Of a stretch of 64,000 nt of DNA, positions 1 through 8,419 are shown one piece after another. A program made the translations under genes and the position numbers. The stretch's first letter is position 1. Each line of letters opens with the position of its first letter. The notes under the pieces were generated by a model, which ran no database searches, had not been told where the DNA came from, and was given only the letters and a program-made list of their open reading frames with translations. Source of the DNA: Hyphomicrobiales bacterium (GTDB lineage Bacteria > Pseudomonadota > Alphaproteobacteria > Rhizobiales > Rhizobiaceae); contig UBZT01000007.1 of assembly GCA_900470155.1 (NCBI GenBank), positions 1 through 64,000 on the forward strand. The letters are read 5' to 3'.

Positions 1-55
1 CAGGACAGAGGGGGGTATCGAGACGGCGCGAGCGGCGAGCAAACGGATCGCTACA

Positions 56-514
56 GTGGCGCGCCTCGGCGCAATGCTGATGCTGCTCCTTGCTCCCATC
101 CCGGCCTTCGCCGTCAATCCCGACGAGGTGCTCGCCGATCCGGTGCTGGAACAGCGGGCGCGCACACTGTCGGCGGAATTGCGCTGCATGGTTTGCCAGA
201 ATCAGTCGATCGATGATTCCAACGCCGAGCTGGCCCGCGATCTCCGGCTTGTCGTGCGCGAACGGCTCGTCGATGGCGACAGCGATGAGCAGGTTCTCGA
301 CTATGTCGTGTCGCGTTACGGTGAATTCGTGCTGTTGAAGCCGCGGCTCAGCGCCAAGACGCTGATCCTGTGGGGCGCGCCGGCAGGGCTTGCGATCGTC
401 GCCTTGATCGTTGCCGTCTTTTACGCCCGCCGCCGGGCCAATGATCGTGATCCGGCGGAGAAGCTGTCGGCCGAGGAAGAGGCGCGGCTTGGCAGGTTGA
501 TGGACGGGGAGTGA
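56..514 (+). CDS. ccmH: Cytochrome c maturation protein CcmH/CycL
   Basis: Membrane-anchored subunit of the System I cytochrome c maturation complex, which handles the CXXC cysteines of apocytochrome c at the periplasmic face. Residues 1-19 look like a signal peptide ending in AFA, the diagnostic block [11 protein letters not shown] carries Cys44 and Cys47, residues about 102-123 are a second membrane segment, and a short charged tail follows. The length of 152 aa is normal for the family. The start is GTG at 56; ATG at 74 is possible and the frame stays open to the window edge. Another frame ends in TGA at 78-80, which could be the tail of an upstream gene (ccmF would be expected), but 80 bases are too few to say. 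Confidence 0.93.
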   Translation: MARLGAMLMLLLAPIPAFAVNPDEVLADPVLEQRARTLSAELRCMVCQNQSIDDSNAELARDLRLVVRERLVDGDSDEQVLDYVVSRYGEFVLLKPRLSAKTLILWGAPAGLAIVALIVAVFYARRRANDRDPAEKLSAEEEARLGRLMDGE

Positions 515-832
515 TCAGGGGGCTTCGAAGTCGTCGTCTTCGTCCAACGGCAGATCCGACGGTCTTTCGCGACCATGGCGTATCGTCAGAATGACGATTG
601 CCGCCGCACCGATTTCGTAGTGAGTGAGATAGTGGCCCAGAATGAACCGCCTCGCCCCGCGAAAGGGCAGATCTGTCGCTTCCTGCCCCATTGACGGGAA
701 ATGGGTGAGGGTTTTCACAAACTGGTTCAGGTCATGGTTGAAGCGATCGGCCGCTGCCCGGTTCCGAGCCATCAAGTAGGAAGCTTCCCGCCGCACATAG
801 TCTCTGGCGCTGGGCGAGAAGATAACCTTCAA
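515..832 (-). CDS. ParE/RelE-family toxin
   Basis: A 105 aa protein with the layout of ParE-type toxins: an N-terminal helical pair (KVIFSPSARDYVRREASYL, RAAADRFNHDL), the FPSMGQ turn, and a C-terminal strand pair ending in LTHYEIGAAAIVILTIRHGRERP. ParE toxins poison gyrase while RelE toxins cleave mRNA; the RHGR ending and the partner type favour ParE, but the target cannot be read from sequence. Its ATG overlaps the antitoxin stop by 4 nt, so the pair is translationally coupled with the antitoxin first. The stop lies directly against the ccmH stop (convergent, no gap). Confidence 0.85.
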   Translation of the reverse strand: MKVIFSPSARDYVRREASYLMARNRAAADRFNHDLNQFVKTLTHFPSMGQEATDLPFRGARRFILGHYLTHYEIGAAAIVILTIRHGRERPSDLPLDEDDDFEAP

Positions 833-1089
833 GCAGCGGCACCTTTTATTATGGCGGCCACTTCCGCTAGCACGTCATCTGCGCTGGATCCGTGGCCTTC
901 GTCGACGGCCCGTCGGGCCTCCGCCATCTCCAGGATCTCGCGGCCTTCCTGCGCCATATAGGCCTTCAACGCGCGGACCATGATCCAGCTGCGGCTTCGC
1001 TCGCAGGTGCCGGCAACGGATTCGATTTCAGCCAGAAGATCGAGCGGCAGTCTTAGCGTAATCGGATCGGAGAGTTCCTGTTTCGGCAT
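829..1089 (-). CDS. Ribbon-helix-helix antitoxin (ParD/CopG-like)
   Basis: An 86 aa protein. Residues about 9-50 (ITLRLPLDLLAEIESVAGT, then RSRSWIMVRALKAYM) form a ribbon-helix-helix DNA-binding domain as in CopG/ParD. The rest is an acidic/alanine-rich tail that probably wraps the toxin. It is the upstream partner of the toxin gene (overlap 829-832) and should repress its own promoter, which must lie in 1090-1200. The AT-rich stretch around 1109-1123 (GTAATACGGATAATA) is a candidate promoter/operator. No other plasmid-type genes are nearby, so this is a chromosomal module. Confidence 0.85.
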   Translation of the reverse strand: MPKQELSDPITLRLPLDLLAEIESVAGTCERSRSWIMVRALKAYMAQEGREILEMAEARRAVDEGHGSSADDVLAEVAAIIKGAAA

Positions 1090-1307
1090 CGCTTTTCGCT
1101 CCGTTTGTAATACGGATAATAGCTTCGGCCCACGGTCCGGTCAAATACTGCAGTCTATCGGCGAAAGCGGACCCCAAAGATTACGAAGAATTCATCTGCC
1201 GTACAGTTCGCAGTAAGGTGGCAGCCCCTATATCTTTCTTCATCCACCGCTTCAAAACCGCCGATAGCCGGCGGCTCCAGTCGGAAGAAATGATGAAGGT
1301 AAGATCC

Positions 1308-2870
1308 ATGACCGAGACTAAAGATCGTTCAAACTTCAAGAAGATCCTGAAGAATTCGACCGTTGCCGGCCTGGCCGTCGCGATGATGGTCGGTGCAGTT
1401 CCGCTTGTTGTGCTCAATGCCTATGCAGAGCCCGTCACCGTGACCGCGCCGCAGGTTCCGAGCTTCAGTGATGTCGTGGCTGCGGTGCAGCCGGCCGTCG
1501 TGTCGGTTCGTGTCCAGTCGAACATCCAGAACACATCCAACGACGAAAGCAATTTCTCCTTCAACTTCGGTGGTCGTGATTTCAACGACCTGCCCGACGA
1601 TCACCCGCTGAAGCGCTTCTTCAAGGAATTCGGCGGCCCGGGTGGCCCGAATGAGGAAGCCCGTCCGCCGCGTGGTCCCAAGGGCCACGGCCGTCATGAA
1701 GGTCGCCTGCGTCCGACCTCCCAGGGCTCCGGCTTCTTCATCTCTGAGGATGGCTATATCGTCACCAACAACCACGTCGTCGATGACGGCGCTGCCTTCA
1801 CCATCGTGATGAACGACGGCAAGGAACTCGATGCCAAGCTGGTCGGCAAGGACAGCCGCACCGATCTTGCTTTGCTCAAGATCGAGAACCCGAAGCAGAA
1901 GTTCACCTATGTGAAGTTCGCCGATGACGAGAAGTCCCGCGTCGGTGACTGGGTCGTGGCTGTCGGCAATCCGTTCGGCCTTGGCGGTACGGTCACCGCC
2001 GGTATCATCTCGGCCCGTGGCCGCGACATCGGCTCCGGCCCCTATGACGACTACCTGCAGATCGACGCTGCGGTGAACCGCGGCAATTCCGGTGGTCCTG
2101 ACTTCAACCTGAGCGGCGAAGTCGTCGGCATCAACACCGCGATCTTCTCGCCGTCCGGCGGCAATGTTGGCATCGCCTTTGCCATCCCGGCTTCCGTTGC
2201 CAAGGATGTCATCGAAAAGCTGAAGGATGGCGGCACCGTCGAACGCGGTTGGCTCGGCGTGCAGATCCAGCCGGTGACCGACGATATCGCCGACTCGCTC
2301 GGCCTGTCGGAAGCATCGGGTGCGCTGGTCGTGTCGCCGCAGGCGGGTTCGCCGGGTGAAAAGGCCGGTATCAAGCAGGGTGACGTGGTGACCGCCGTCA
2401 ACGGCGAGCCGGTCAAGGATCCGCGCGATCTCGCCCGTCGCATCGCAGCCTTTGCCCCGGACACCACCGTCGATGTCGCTCTGTGGCGCGAAGGCAAGGC
2501 GACCGAGGTCAAGGTCAAGCTCGGCGAACTGCCGACCGAACAGGCCTCGGCTGCCGAAGGCACCGAAGAGGATGCCGCACCGGCGCCGGCCGTCGAGCAG
2601 GAACTGGCCAATCTCGGCCTTTCCGTTCGCCCGTCGGAAGACGGCAAGGGCCTCGCCATCGTCGATGTCGATCCGGACAGCGACGCTGCCGACAAGGGCA
2701 TGAAGGCCGGCGAAACGATCACCTCGGTCAACAACCAGGAAGTCTCCTCGGTTGCCGACGTCCAGAAGGTCGTCGACCAGGCGAAGAAGGACGGACGCAC
2801 CCGCGCCCTGTTCCAGGTTCAGTCGGAAAGCGGCAGCCGCTTCGTCGCGCTGCCGATCAACCAGGGCTGA
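1308..2870 (+). CDS. degP: Periplasmic serine endoprotease DegP/HtrA (Do family)
   Basis: Envelope quality-control protease and chaperone. From ATG 1308 the protein is 520 aa: a hydrophobic signal/anchor (about residues 17-41), a Gly/Pro/His-rich loop, a trypsin-like domain with His156 (TNNHVVD), Asp186 (RTDLALL) and Ser261 (RGNSGGP), then two PDZ domains (about 300-395 and 430-515). I chose ATG 1308 because AAGG lies 9-12 nt upstream and the preceding 30 residues, readable from GTG 1218, do not look like part of a signal sequence; ATG 1290 is an alternative. A strong terminator follows. The next genes are a two-component system, which suggests an envelope-stress neighbourhood. Confidence 0.95.
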   Translation: MTETKDRSNFKKILKNSTVAGLAVAMMVGAVPLVVLNAYAEPVTVTAPQVPSFSDVVAAVQPAVVSVRVQSNIQNTSNDESNFSFNFGGRDFNDLPDDHPLKRFFKEFGGPGGPNEEARPPRGPKGHGRHEGRLRPTSQGSGFFISEDGYIVTNNHVVDDGAAFTIVMNDGKELDAKLVGKDSRTDLALLKIENPKQKFTYVKFADDEKSRVGDWVVAVGNPFGLGGTVTAGIISARGRDIGSGPYDDYLQIDAAVNRGNSGGPDFNLSGEVVGINTAIFSPSGGNVGIAFAIPASVAKDVIEKLKDGGTVERGWLGVQIQPVTDDIADSLGLSEASGALVVSPQAGSPGEKAGIKQGDVVTAVNGEPVKDPRDLARRIAAFAPDTTVDVALWREGKATEVKVKLGELPTEQASAAEGTEEDAAPAPAVEQELANLGLSVRPSEDGKGLAIVDVDPDSDAADKGMKAGETITSVNNQEVSSVADVQKVVDQAKKDGRTRALFQVQSESGSRFVALPINQG

Positions 2871-2890
2871 TCACGCGGCCTAAGTGTCGA

Positions 2891-2927
2891 GGGCGCCGAC
2901 GGTATCACAACCGGGCGGCGCCCTTTT
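2891..2927 (+). terminator. Rho-independent terminator of degP
   Basis: A perfect 8-bp stem, GGGCGCCG (2891-2898) pairing with CGGCGCCC (2916-2923), is followed by TTTT. It sits 20 nt after the degP stop and separates degP transcription from the downstream regulator gene. Confidence 0.85.
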
Positions 2928-2960
2928 CTATTCCGGCATGACCGGGACCTTGGTCACGCG

Positions 2961-3021
2961 CTTGGCTTAGCCAAGGACGGGACCAGCGATTGGGCCAAGG
3001 ACTGGACCCACGATTGGGCCA
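2961..3021 (+). repeat. Hairpin and imperfect direct repeat in the regulator leader
   Basis: CTTGGC-TTA-GCCAAG (2961-2975) is a perfect small hairpin. It is followed by two 18-nt units, 2980-2997 and 3004-3021, of the form GGACCnnCGATTGGGCCA, identical at 16 of 18 positions and spaced 24 nt apart. They lie between the degP terminator and the response regulator gene, so they are either part of its untranslated leader or a protein binding region. Confidence 0.6.
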
Positions 3022-3158
3022 GATACATGGCCACAGACCCGGCGAGACAGCCGGGACGAAGGACAGGGATACACAGCATGAGCACCGACGAAACGACAGC
3101 CGTGCAAAGTGGTGAAACCGGTTGGACGGATGCGACAGCCGGCGCTAATGTCGCCCAC

Positions 3159-3836
3159 ATGAAAATACTGGTGATTGAAGACGATCTCGAGGCTGCGGCC
3201 TATATGACGAAGGCTTTCCGCGAGGCCGGCATCGTCGCCGATCATGCGAGCGACGGCGAAAGCGGTCTGTTCATGGGATCGGAGAACACGTATGACGTGA
3301 TGGTGGTCGACCGCATGCTGCCGCGCCGCGATGGCTTGTCCGTTATCACCGAACTGCGCAAGCGCGGCGTCGATACGCCGGTGCTGATCTTGTCGGCGCT
3401 TGGCCAGGTCGATGATCGTGTCACCGGCCTTCGCGCCGGCGGTGACGACTATCTACCCAAGCCCTATGCCTTTTCCGAACTGCTGGCCCGTGTCGAGGTT
3501 CTTGGCCGCCGCAAGGGCAAGCCCGAACAGGACATGGTCTACCGCGTCGGCGATCTGGAACTGGACCGGCTGTCGCATGAGGTGAAGCGCGCCGGCAAGG
3601 ACGTGCTGTTGCAGCCGCGTGAATTCCGCCTGCTCGAATATCTGATGAAAAATGCCGGACAGGTGGTGACCCGCACCATGCTGCTCGAAAATGTCTGGGA
3701 CTATCACTTCGATCCGCAGACCAATGTCATCGATGTGCATGTTTCGCGCCTGCGCTCAAAGATCGAGAAGGATTTCGACCGGCCGCTGCTGAAGACGGTG
3801 CGCGGCGCCGGCTACATGATCAAGGACGAAGGCTGA
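3159..3836 (+). CDS. OmpR/PhoB-family response regulator
   Basis: A two-component DNA-binding regulator. The receiver domain begins at MKILVIEDD; the phospho-acceptor is Asp51 (VMVVDRMLPRRDG), with the acidic pocket at the EDD motif and Lys in LPKPYAF. A winged-helix effector domain follows (REFRLLEYLMKNAGQVVTR, then VIDVHVSRLRSKIEKD). ATG 3159 gives a standard 225 aa protein; upstream in-frame starts at 3078 and 3027 would add 27 or 44 residues of low-information sequence, and 3159 itself has no strong ribosome site, so the start is uncertain. The kinase ATG follows after 1 nt, so the two form one operon. Confidence 0.93.
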   Translation: MKILVIEDDLEAAAYMTKAFREAGIVADHASDGESGLFMGSENTYDVMVVDRMLPRRDGLSVITELRKRGVDTPVLILSALGQVDDRVTGLRAGGDDYLPKPYAFSELLARVEVLGRRKGKPEQDMVYRVGDLELDRLSHEVKRAGKDVLLQPREFRLLEYLMKNAGQVVTRTMLLENVWDYHFDPQTNVIDVHVSRLRSKIEKDFDRPLLKTVRGAGYMIKDEG

Positions 3837-3837
3837 C

Positions 3838-5337
3838 ATGCCGCTGAAAAGCCGTATGGGCGTGCTGTTCAAGTCGACCGCCGTCAGGCTGTCGGCACTC
3901 TACATCCTGCTCTTTGCCCTCTGTGCCGCTTTCCTCGTCTTCTACGTGACAGGCCTCTCCGAACGCATCCTCAACAACCAGACACGCGAAAGTCTGAAGG
4001 AAGAGGTGCAGGACATCGAGAGGGCCTATGAACGCGGCGGGGTCACCCAGCTGTTGCGCACCATGGAGCGACGGTCCCGCCAGCCGGGGGCCAATCTCTA
4101 TGTGATCGCCGGGCCGAATGGCGAGATAGTCGCCGGCAATGTCGCCTCCGTCCAGCCGGGCGTGTTCGACGACGAAGGCTGGACGGGATTTCCCTTCCGC
4201 TATGAGCGCTACGACGACAGTGGCGGCGTGAAGCGCCATCTGGCGACGGCGCATGTGTTTTTCCTCGACAATGGCTTTCGCGTGCTGGTCGGGCGGGATC
4301 TCGGCGAGCCGAGCAAACTTCGGCTATTGGTGCGTCAGGCCCTGATGGTGGCGCTGCTGATCATGGGCATCGGTGCCGTGGTGATCTGGTTCGCCATCGG
4401 CCGCAATGCACTGAAACGCATCGACCGCGTCTCGGCCGCAAGCCAGAAGATCACCGCGGGCGACCTGTCGCAGCGCCTGCCGGTGTCAGGCTCCGGCGAT
4501 GAATTCGATAGGCTGTCGTCGTCGCTGAACGGCATGCTGGGCCGCATCGAGCAGTTGAACGAGGGCTTGCGCCAGGTTTCCGACAACATTGCCCATGACT
4601 TGAAGACGCCCCTGACGCGGTTGCGCAACAAGGCGTCGGACGCGCTGTCGGCGGTGGACGAAAGCGCCAAGCATGCCGCGCTGGAAGCGATCATCGTCGA
4701 ATCCGACCAGTTGATCCGCACCTTCAACGCGCTGCTGATGATTTCTCGCGTCGAGGCAGGCTCGATTGCTGCCGAACTCACCGATGTCGATCTGTCGGCG
4801 ATTGCAGCCGACAGCGCCGAACTCTACGAGCCGGTGGTCGAGGAAGCGGGCCAGCAGATGGTCTGCGACATCGCGCCGGGGCTTTCGGTGCGTGGCAACC
4901 GCGAGCTGATTGGCCAGGCGATCTCCAACCTGATCGACAATGCCATCAAGTATGGGGCGATCAAGTCTGAGGCCTCCAACTCTGGGGCCTCCAGCTCAGG
5001 GACGACCGAGTCCGAGGCGAGCAAAACGGAAGCGACGCAATCTGACGAGCCTCTTTCCAAAATCACGGTGAGGGTTGCGAGAGGCGCGTCCGGCGTCGAG
5101 ATTTCCGTCTCCGACCAGGGGCCGGGCGTGCCCGAGGACAAGCGGGCCGAAGTGGTCAAGCGCTTCGTCCGGCTCGACAAGAGCCGCTCCAAGCCCGGAA
5201 CTGGCCTGGGCCTGTCTCTGGTCGAGGCGATCATGGCTCTGCATGGCGGCCGGCTTGTCTTGTCCGACACACAGAGCGGGCATGACGCGGCACCCGGACT
5301 GACGGCAACCATGGTCTTTCCCGGCATGAAGCCATAA
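3838..5337 (+). CDS. Sensor histidine kinase, partner of the upstream regulator
   Basis: Inner-membrane sensor kinase of 499 aa. Order: membrane segment at about 15-39, a periplasmic sensor region of about 120 residues, a second membrane segment at about 163-185, HAMP linker, dimerisation/phospho-acceptor helix with His253 (NIAHDLKTPLTRLR), and an ATPase domain with N box (NLIDNAIKYG), G1 (DQGPGVP) and G2 (GTGLGLSLV). Between the N box and the next strand, residues about 376-407 are a Ser/Thr/Glu/Ala-rich insertion (10 Ser and 4 Thr in 32) that typical kinases lack. It phosphorylates the adjacent OmpR-type regulator; the signal is unknown, but the location next to degP suggests the envelope. 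Confidence 0.93.
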   Translation: MPLKSRMGVLFKSTAVRLSALYILLFALCAAFLVFYVTGLSERILNNQTRESLKEEVQDIERAYERGGVTQLLRTMERRSRQPGANLYVIAGPNGEIVAGNVASVQPGVFDDEGWTGFPFRYERYDDSGGVKRHLATAHVFFLDNGFRVLVGRDLGEPSKLRLLVRQALMVALLIMGIGAVVIWFAIGRNALKRIDRVSAASQKITAGDLSQRLPVSGSGDEFDRLSSSLNGMLGRIEQLNEGLRQVSDNIAHDLKTPLTRLRNKASDALSAVDESAKHAALEAIIVESDQLIRTFNALLMISRVEAGSIAAELTDVDLSAIAADSAELYEPVVEEAGQQMVCDIAPGLSVRGNRELIGQAISNLIDNAIKYGAIKSEASNSGASSSGTTESEASKTEATQSDEPLSKITVRVARGASGVEISVSDQGPGVPEDKRAEVVKRFVRLDKSRSKPGTGLGLSLVEAIMALHGGRLVLSDTQSGHDAAPGLTATMVFPGMKP

Positions 5338-5398
5338 CCTGTCTGCGCCCGAGAGATTCGACAGAGATCTCCGGCGCAAGAGAAGGGAGGCTCATGCG

Positions 5399-8371
5399 AT
5401 GTTGCAGCAATCGGAAGCGAAACAGGCGGCAAGACGGCTGGCCGATGTGGCGGACGGGGTGATCCGACCGTTCAATCAGACCGAATTGAAGGCCGCAGCC
5501 GCGACGCTGAAGGATCTCGCCAAGCAGGAGCCGGTGATTGCCGAGCTGATCGCCAGCGAGACCGCGCTGAAGACCTTCCTCGCCAATGCGTTGACCCTTT
5601 CGCCATACCTGCGCGACATTGCCAACCTGAAACCGGCGCTTTTGGCCGCCGCGATCAGCGGACCGCTCGAACCCCTGCTCGAGACCGCGGTCGCCGAGGC
5701 AAGGGCGGCCTGGGCCCCCGGTCCAGACGGCGCGGTTCCATCGGAAGCCGAGGTGATGACGCGGCTGCGCAGTGCCAAGCGGCGGGTCTCCTTCTTGACC
5801 GCCCTGGCCGATCTTGCCCGCATCTTCGACGCACGCGATACGACGGCCTGGCTGAGTGCCGTGGCCGATGCGACGGTGGCCGCCGCCATCGATCATCTTC
5901 TCTTGGCGGGCCATCAGGCCGGCAAGCTGATGCTCAAGGATACGGCGGAGCCGGCTGCAGACAGCGGTTTGATCGTGCTCGGCATGGGCAAGCTCGGCGC
6001 CCTGGAGCTAAATTATTCCTCCGATATCGATCTCGTCGTCTTTTTCGATCCGGACGCGGGCATCCTGAAAAGTCCTGATGATGCGACCGAAACCTATGGC
6101 CGGATGATGCGCCGGCTGGTGCGCATCCTGCAGGAGCGCACGGCCGACGGCTATGTCTTCCGTACCGATCTGCGGCTCCGGCCCGATCCGGGCTCGACGC
6201 CACTGGCCGTGCCCGTCGAGGCGGCGCTGATCTATTACGAGGGCCGCGGCCAGAACTGGGAACGCGCCGCCTATATCAAGGCGCGACCGGTGGCCGGCGA
6301 CCTGAAAGCCGGCGAGGGCTTCCTGCGTGAACTGACGCCCTTCGTCTTCCGCAAATATCTCGACTATGCGGCGATCGCCGACATCCACTCGATCAAGCGG
6401 CAGATCCATGTGCACAAGGGCCATGGCGCGATCGCGGTGAAGGGCCACAATGTCAAGCTCGGTCGTGGCGGCATTCGCGAAATCGAGTTCTTTGCCCAGA
6501 CCCAGCAACTGATCGCCGGCGGCCGCATGCCCGACCTCAGGTTGCGCCCGACCAAGGCGGCGCTGAATGCGCTGGCCGGTGCCCGCTGGATCGATCCGGT
6601 GACGGCCGAGGAGCTGACCAATTGTTATTGGTTCCTACGCGATGTCGAGCATCGCATTCAGATGGTGCATGACGAGCAGACCCATGTGCTGCCGGATACG
6701 GAAGTCGAGCTCAAGCGCATTGCCTTCATGCTGGGTTTCATCGATACGACGGCCTTCTCCACCAAGCTTGAAAGCGTTCTGAAGACCGTCGAGCGGCGTT
6801 ATGCGGGCCTGTTCGAGAAAGAGGAGGGCCTGTCGAGCGCGACCGGCAATCTCGTCTTCACGGGCCAGAAGGACGATCCCGATACCCTGAAGACGCTGAA
6901 AGGCCTCGGCTTCGAGCGGCCGGAGGACATTTCGCGCGTCATCCGCACCTGGCACTATGGCCGATACCGCGCCACCCAATCCGTCGAGGCACGCGAACGG
7001 CTGACCGAACTGACGCCGGATCTTCTCAAAGCCTTTGGCGAAAGCCGAAGGGCAGACGAGGCGCTGCTGCGCTTCGACAGTTTCCTGGCCGGACTACCGG
7101 CCGGCATCCAGCTGTTTTCCCTGCTCGGCAACAATCCGGCCCTGCTCGACCTCCTGGTCAACATCATGTCCTCGGCGCCGAGATTGGCTGAAATCATCGC
7201 CGCCCGGCCGCATGTCTTCGATGGCATGCTCGATCCCGGCCTGATGGTTGAGATCCCCACCCGCGACTATCTGGCAAGACGCCTGTCCGCCTTTCTCGGC
7301 GGCTGCCGGCACTATGAGGAAATCCTCGACCGGCTGCGCATCTTTGCCGCCGAACAGCGCTTCCTGATCGGCATTCGCCTGCTCACGGGCTCTATCGCCG
7401 GCAGCCAGGCCGGCCGCGCCTTTACCGACCTTGCCGGACTGGTGATCGATGAAGCGCTCAGGGCGGTGATCGCCAAAATGGAACTGGCCCATGGCCGCCT
7501 GCCCGGCGGGCGCGTGACGCTGGCCGGCATGGGCAAGCTCGGTTCCTACGAGCTGACGGCAGGCTCCGATGTCGATCTGATCCTGCTCTATGAGCATGAC
7601 GACGACGCGCATGAATCCGATGGACCCAAGCCGCTCGATCCCGTGCGCTATTACACCCGCCTGACCCAGCGGATGATCGCCGCCCTGTCTGCGCCGACGG
7701 CCGAAGGCGTGCTTTACGAAGTCGACATGCGGCTCAGGCCGTCCGGCAACAAAGGACCGGTGGCAACCCGGCTCCGGGCCTTTGCCAAATATCAACGCGA
7801 GGAAGCCTGGACCTGGGAGCATATGGCGCTGTCGCGCATGCGGCTTCTGTGCGGCGATGCCTCGCTGATTGCCGAAGCCGAGGCGATCGTCGCCGAGATC
7901 ATGGCGGTCAATCGCGACGAGGCGAAAACCGCCAAGGATGTCGCCGAGATGCGGGCGCTGATCGACAAGGAGAAGCCGCCGCGCGATATCTGGGACCTGA
8001 AGCTGATTGCCGGTGGCCTGATCGATATCGAATTCATTGCCCAGCATCTGGCCCTGGTTGCGGCAGTTCGCGGCACACCGGTGCGCACCAATGGGCTTTC
8101 GACAGCGGAGGCCTTGAAGGCGCTGGCCTCGCTGATGGATCCGAACGATCTGGACACCTGCCAGCAGGCGTTGAAGCTCTACACGGATGTGTCGCAAGTT
8201 ATCCGTCTGTGCATCGAAGGTCCGTTCGAGCCGGCGAATGTGCCGGCGGGATTGACGGACCTCGTCTGCCGGGCCGGAGAAAGCCCTGATCTGAAACTGC
8301 TGGAGGCCGAGATCAAGCGGCTATCCAAGGCAGTGCGCAAGGTGTTCGGCAGGGTGGTGCAGCGCGGGTGA
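5399..8371 (+). CDS. glnE: Bifunctional glutamine synthetase adenylyltransferase/adenylyl-removing enzyme
   Basis: Adds and removes AMP on glutamine synthetase in response to PII, setting nitrogen assimilation. At 990 aa it is full length with two nucleotidyltransferase halves. The first has GMGKLG from residue 195 and acidic SSDIDL (Asp209, Asp211); this half is the adenylyl-removing domain in characterised GlnE. The second has GMGKLG from residue 710 and GSDVDL (Asp724, Asp726), the adenylyltransferase domain. Both catalytic motifs are intact. ATG 5399 is preceded by GGGAGG at 5385-5390. It lies 61 nt after the kinase gene on the same strand and may share its transcript. Confidence 0.97.
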   Translation: MLQQSEAKQAARRLADVADGVIRPFNQTELKAAAATLKDLAKQEPVIAELIASETALKTFLANALTLSPYLRDIANLKPALLAAAISGPLEPLLETAVAEARAAWAPGPDGAVPSEAEVMTRLRSAKRRVSFLTALADLARIFDARDTTAWLSAVADATVAAAIDHLLLAGHQAGKLMLKDTAEPAADSGLIVLGMGKLGALELNYSSDIDLVVFFDPDAGILKSPDDATETYGRMMRRLVRILQERTADGYVFRTDLRLRPDPGSTPLAVPVEAALIYYEGRGQNWERAAYIKARPVAGDLKAGEGFLRELTPFVFRKYLDYAAIADIHSIKRQIHVHKGHGAIAVKGHNVKLGRGGIREIEFFAQTQQLIAGGRMPDLRLRPTKAALNALAGARWIDPVTAEELTNCYWFLRDVEHRIQMVHDEQTHVLPDTEVELKRIAFMLGFIDTTAFSTKLESVLKTVERRYAGLFEKEEGLSSATGNLVFTGQKDDPDTLKTLKGLGFERPEDISRVIRTWHYGRYRATQSVEARERLTELTPDLLKAFGESRRADEALLRFDSFLAGLPAGIQLFSLLGNNPALLDLLVNIMSSAPRLAEIIAARPHVFDGMLDPGLMVEIPTRDYLARRLSAFLGGCRHYEEILDRLRIFAAEQRFLIGIRLLTGSIAGSQAGRAFTDLAGLVIDEALRAVIAKMELAHGRLPGGRVTLAGMGKLGSYELTAGSDVDLILLYEHDDDAHESDGPKPLDPVRYYTRLTQRMIAALSAPTAEGVLYEVDMRLRPSGNKGPVATRLRAFAKYQREEAWTWEHMALSRMRLLCGDASLIAEAEAIVAEIMAVNRDEAKTAKDVAEMRALIDKEKPPRDIWDLKLIAGGLIDIEFIAQHLALVAAVRGTPVRTNGLSTAEALKALASLMDPNDLDTCQQALKLYTDVSQVIRLCIEGPFEPANVPAGLTDLVCRAGESPDLKLLEAEIKRLSKAVRKVFGRVVQRG

Positions 8372-8419
8372 GGGCGCGGCGCTTGGATACGCCGGTTCAG
8401 CTCTCCAGCCATAGGGCCG

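Noticed and set aside
1..80. Tail of an upstream ccmF gene
   Set aside because: One frame ends in TGA at 78-80, but the visible 25 residues give no firm match, so I did not annotate it.
1218..1307. Upstream extension of DegP from GTG 1218
   Set aside because: The 30 residues do not resemble a signal peptide and ATG 1308 has a proper ribosome site.
7094..8197. A 367-aa minus-strand frame within glnE
   Set aside because: It overlaps the catalytic adenylyltransferase half of glnE and has the composition of a shadow frame.
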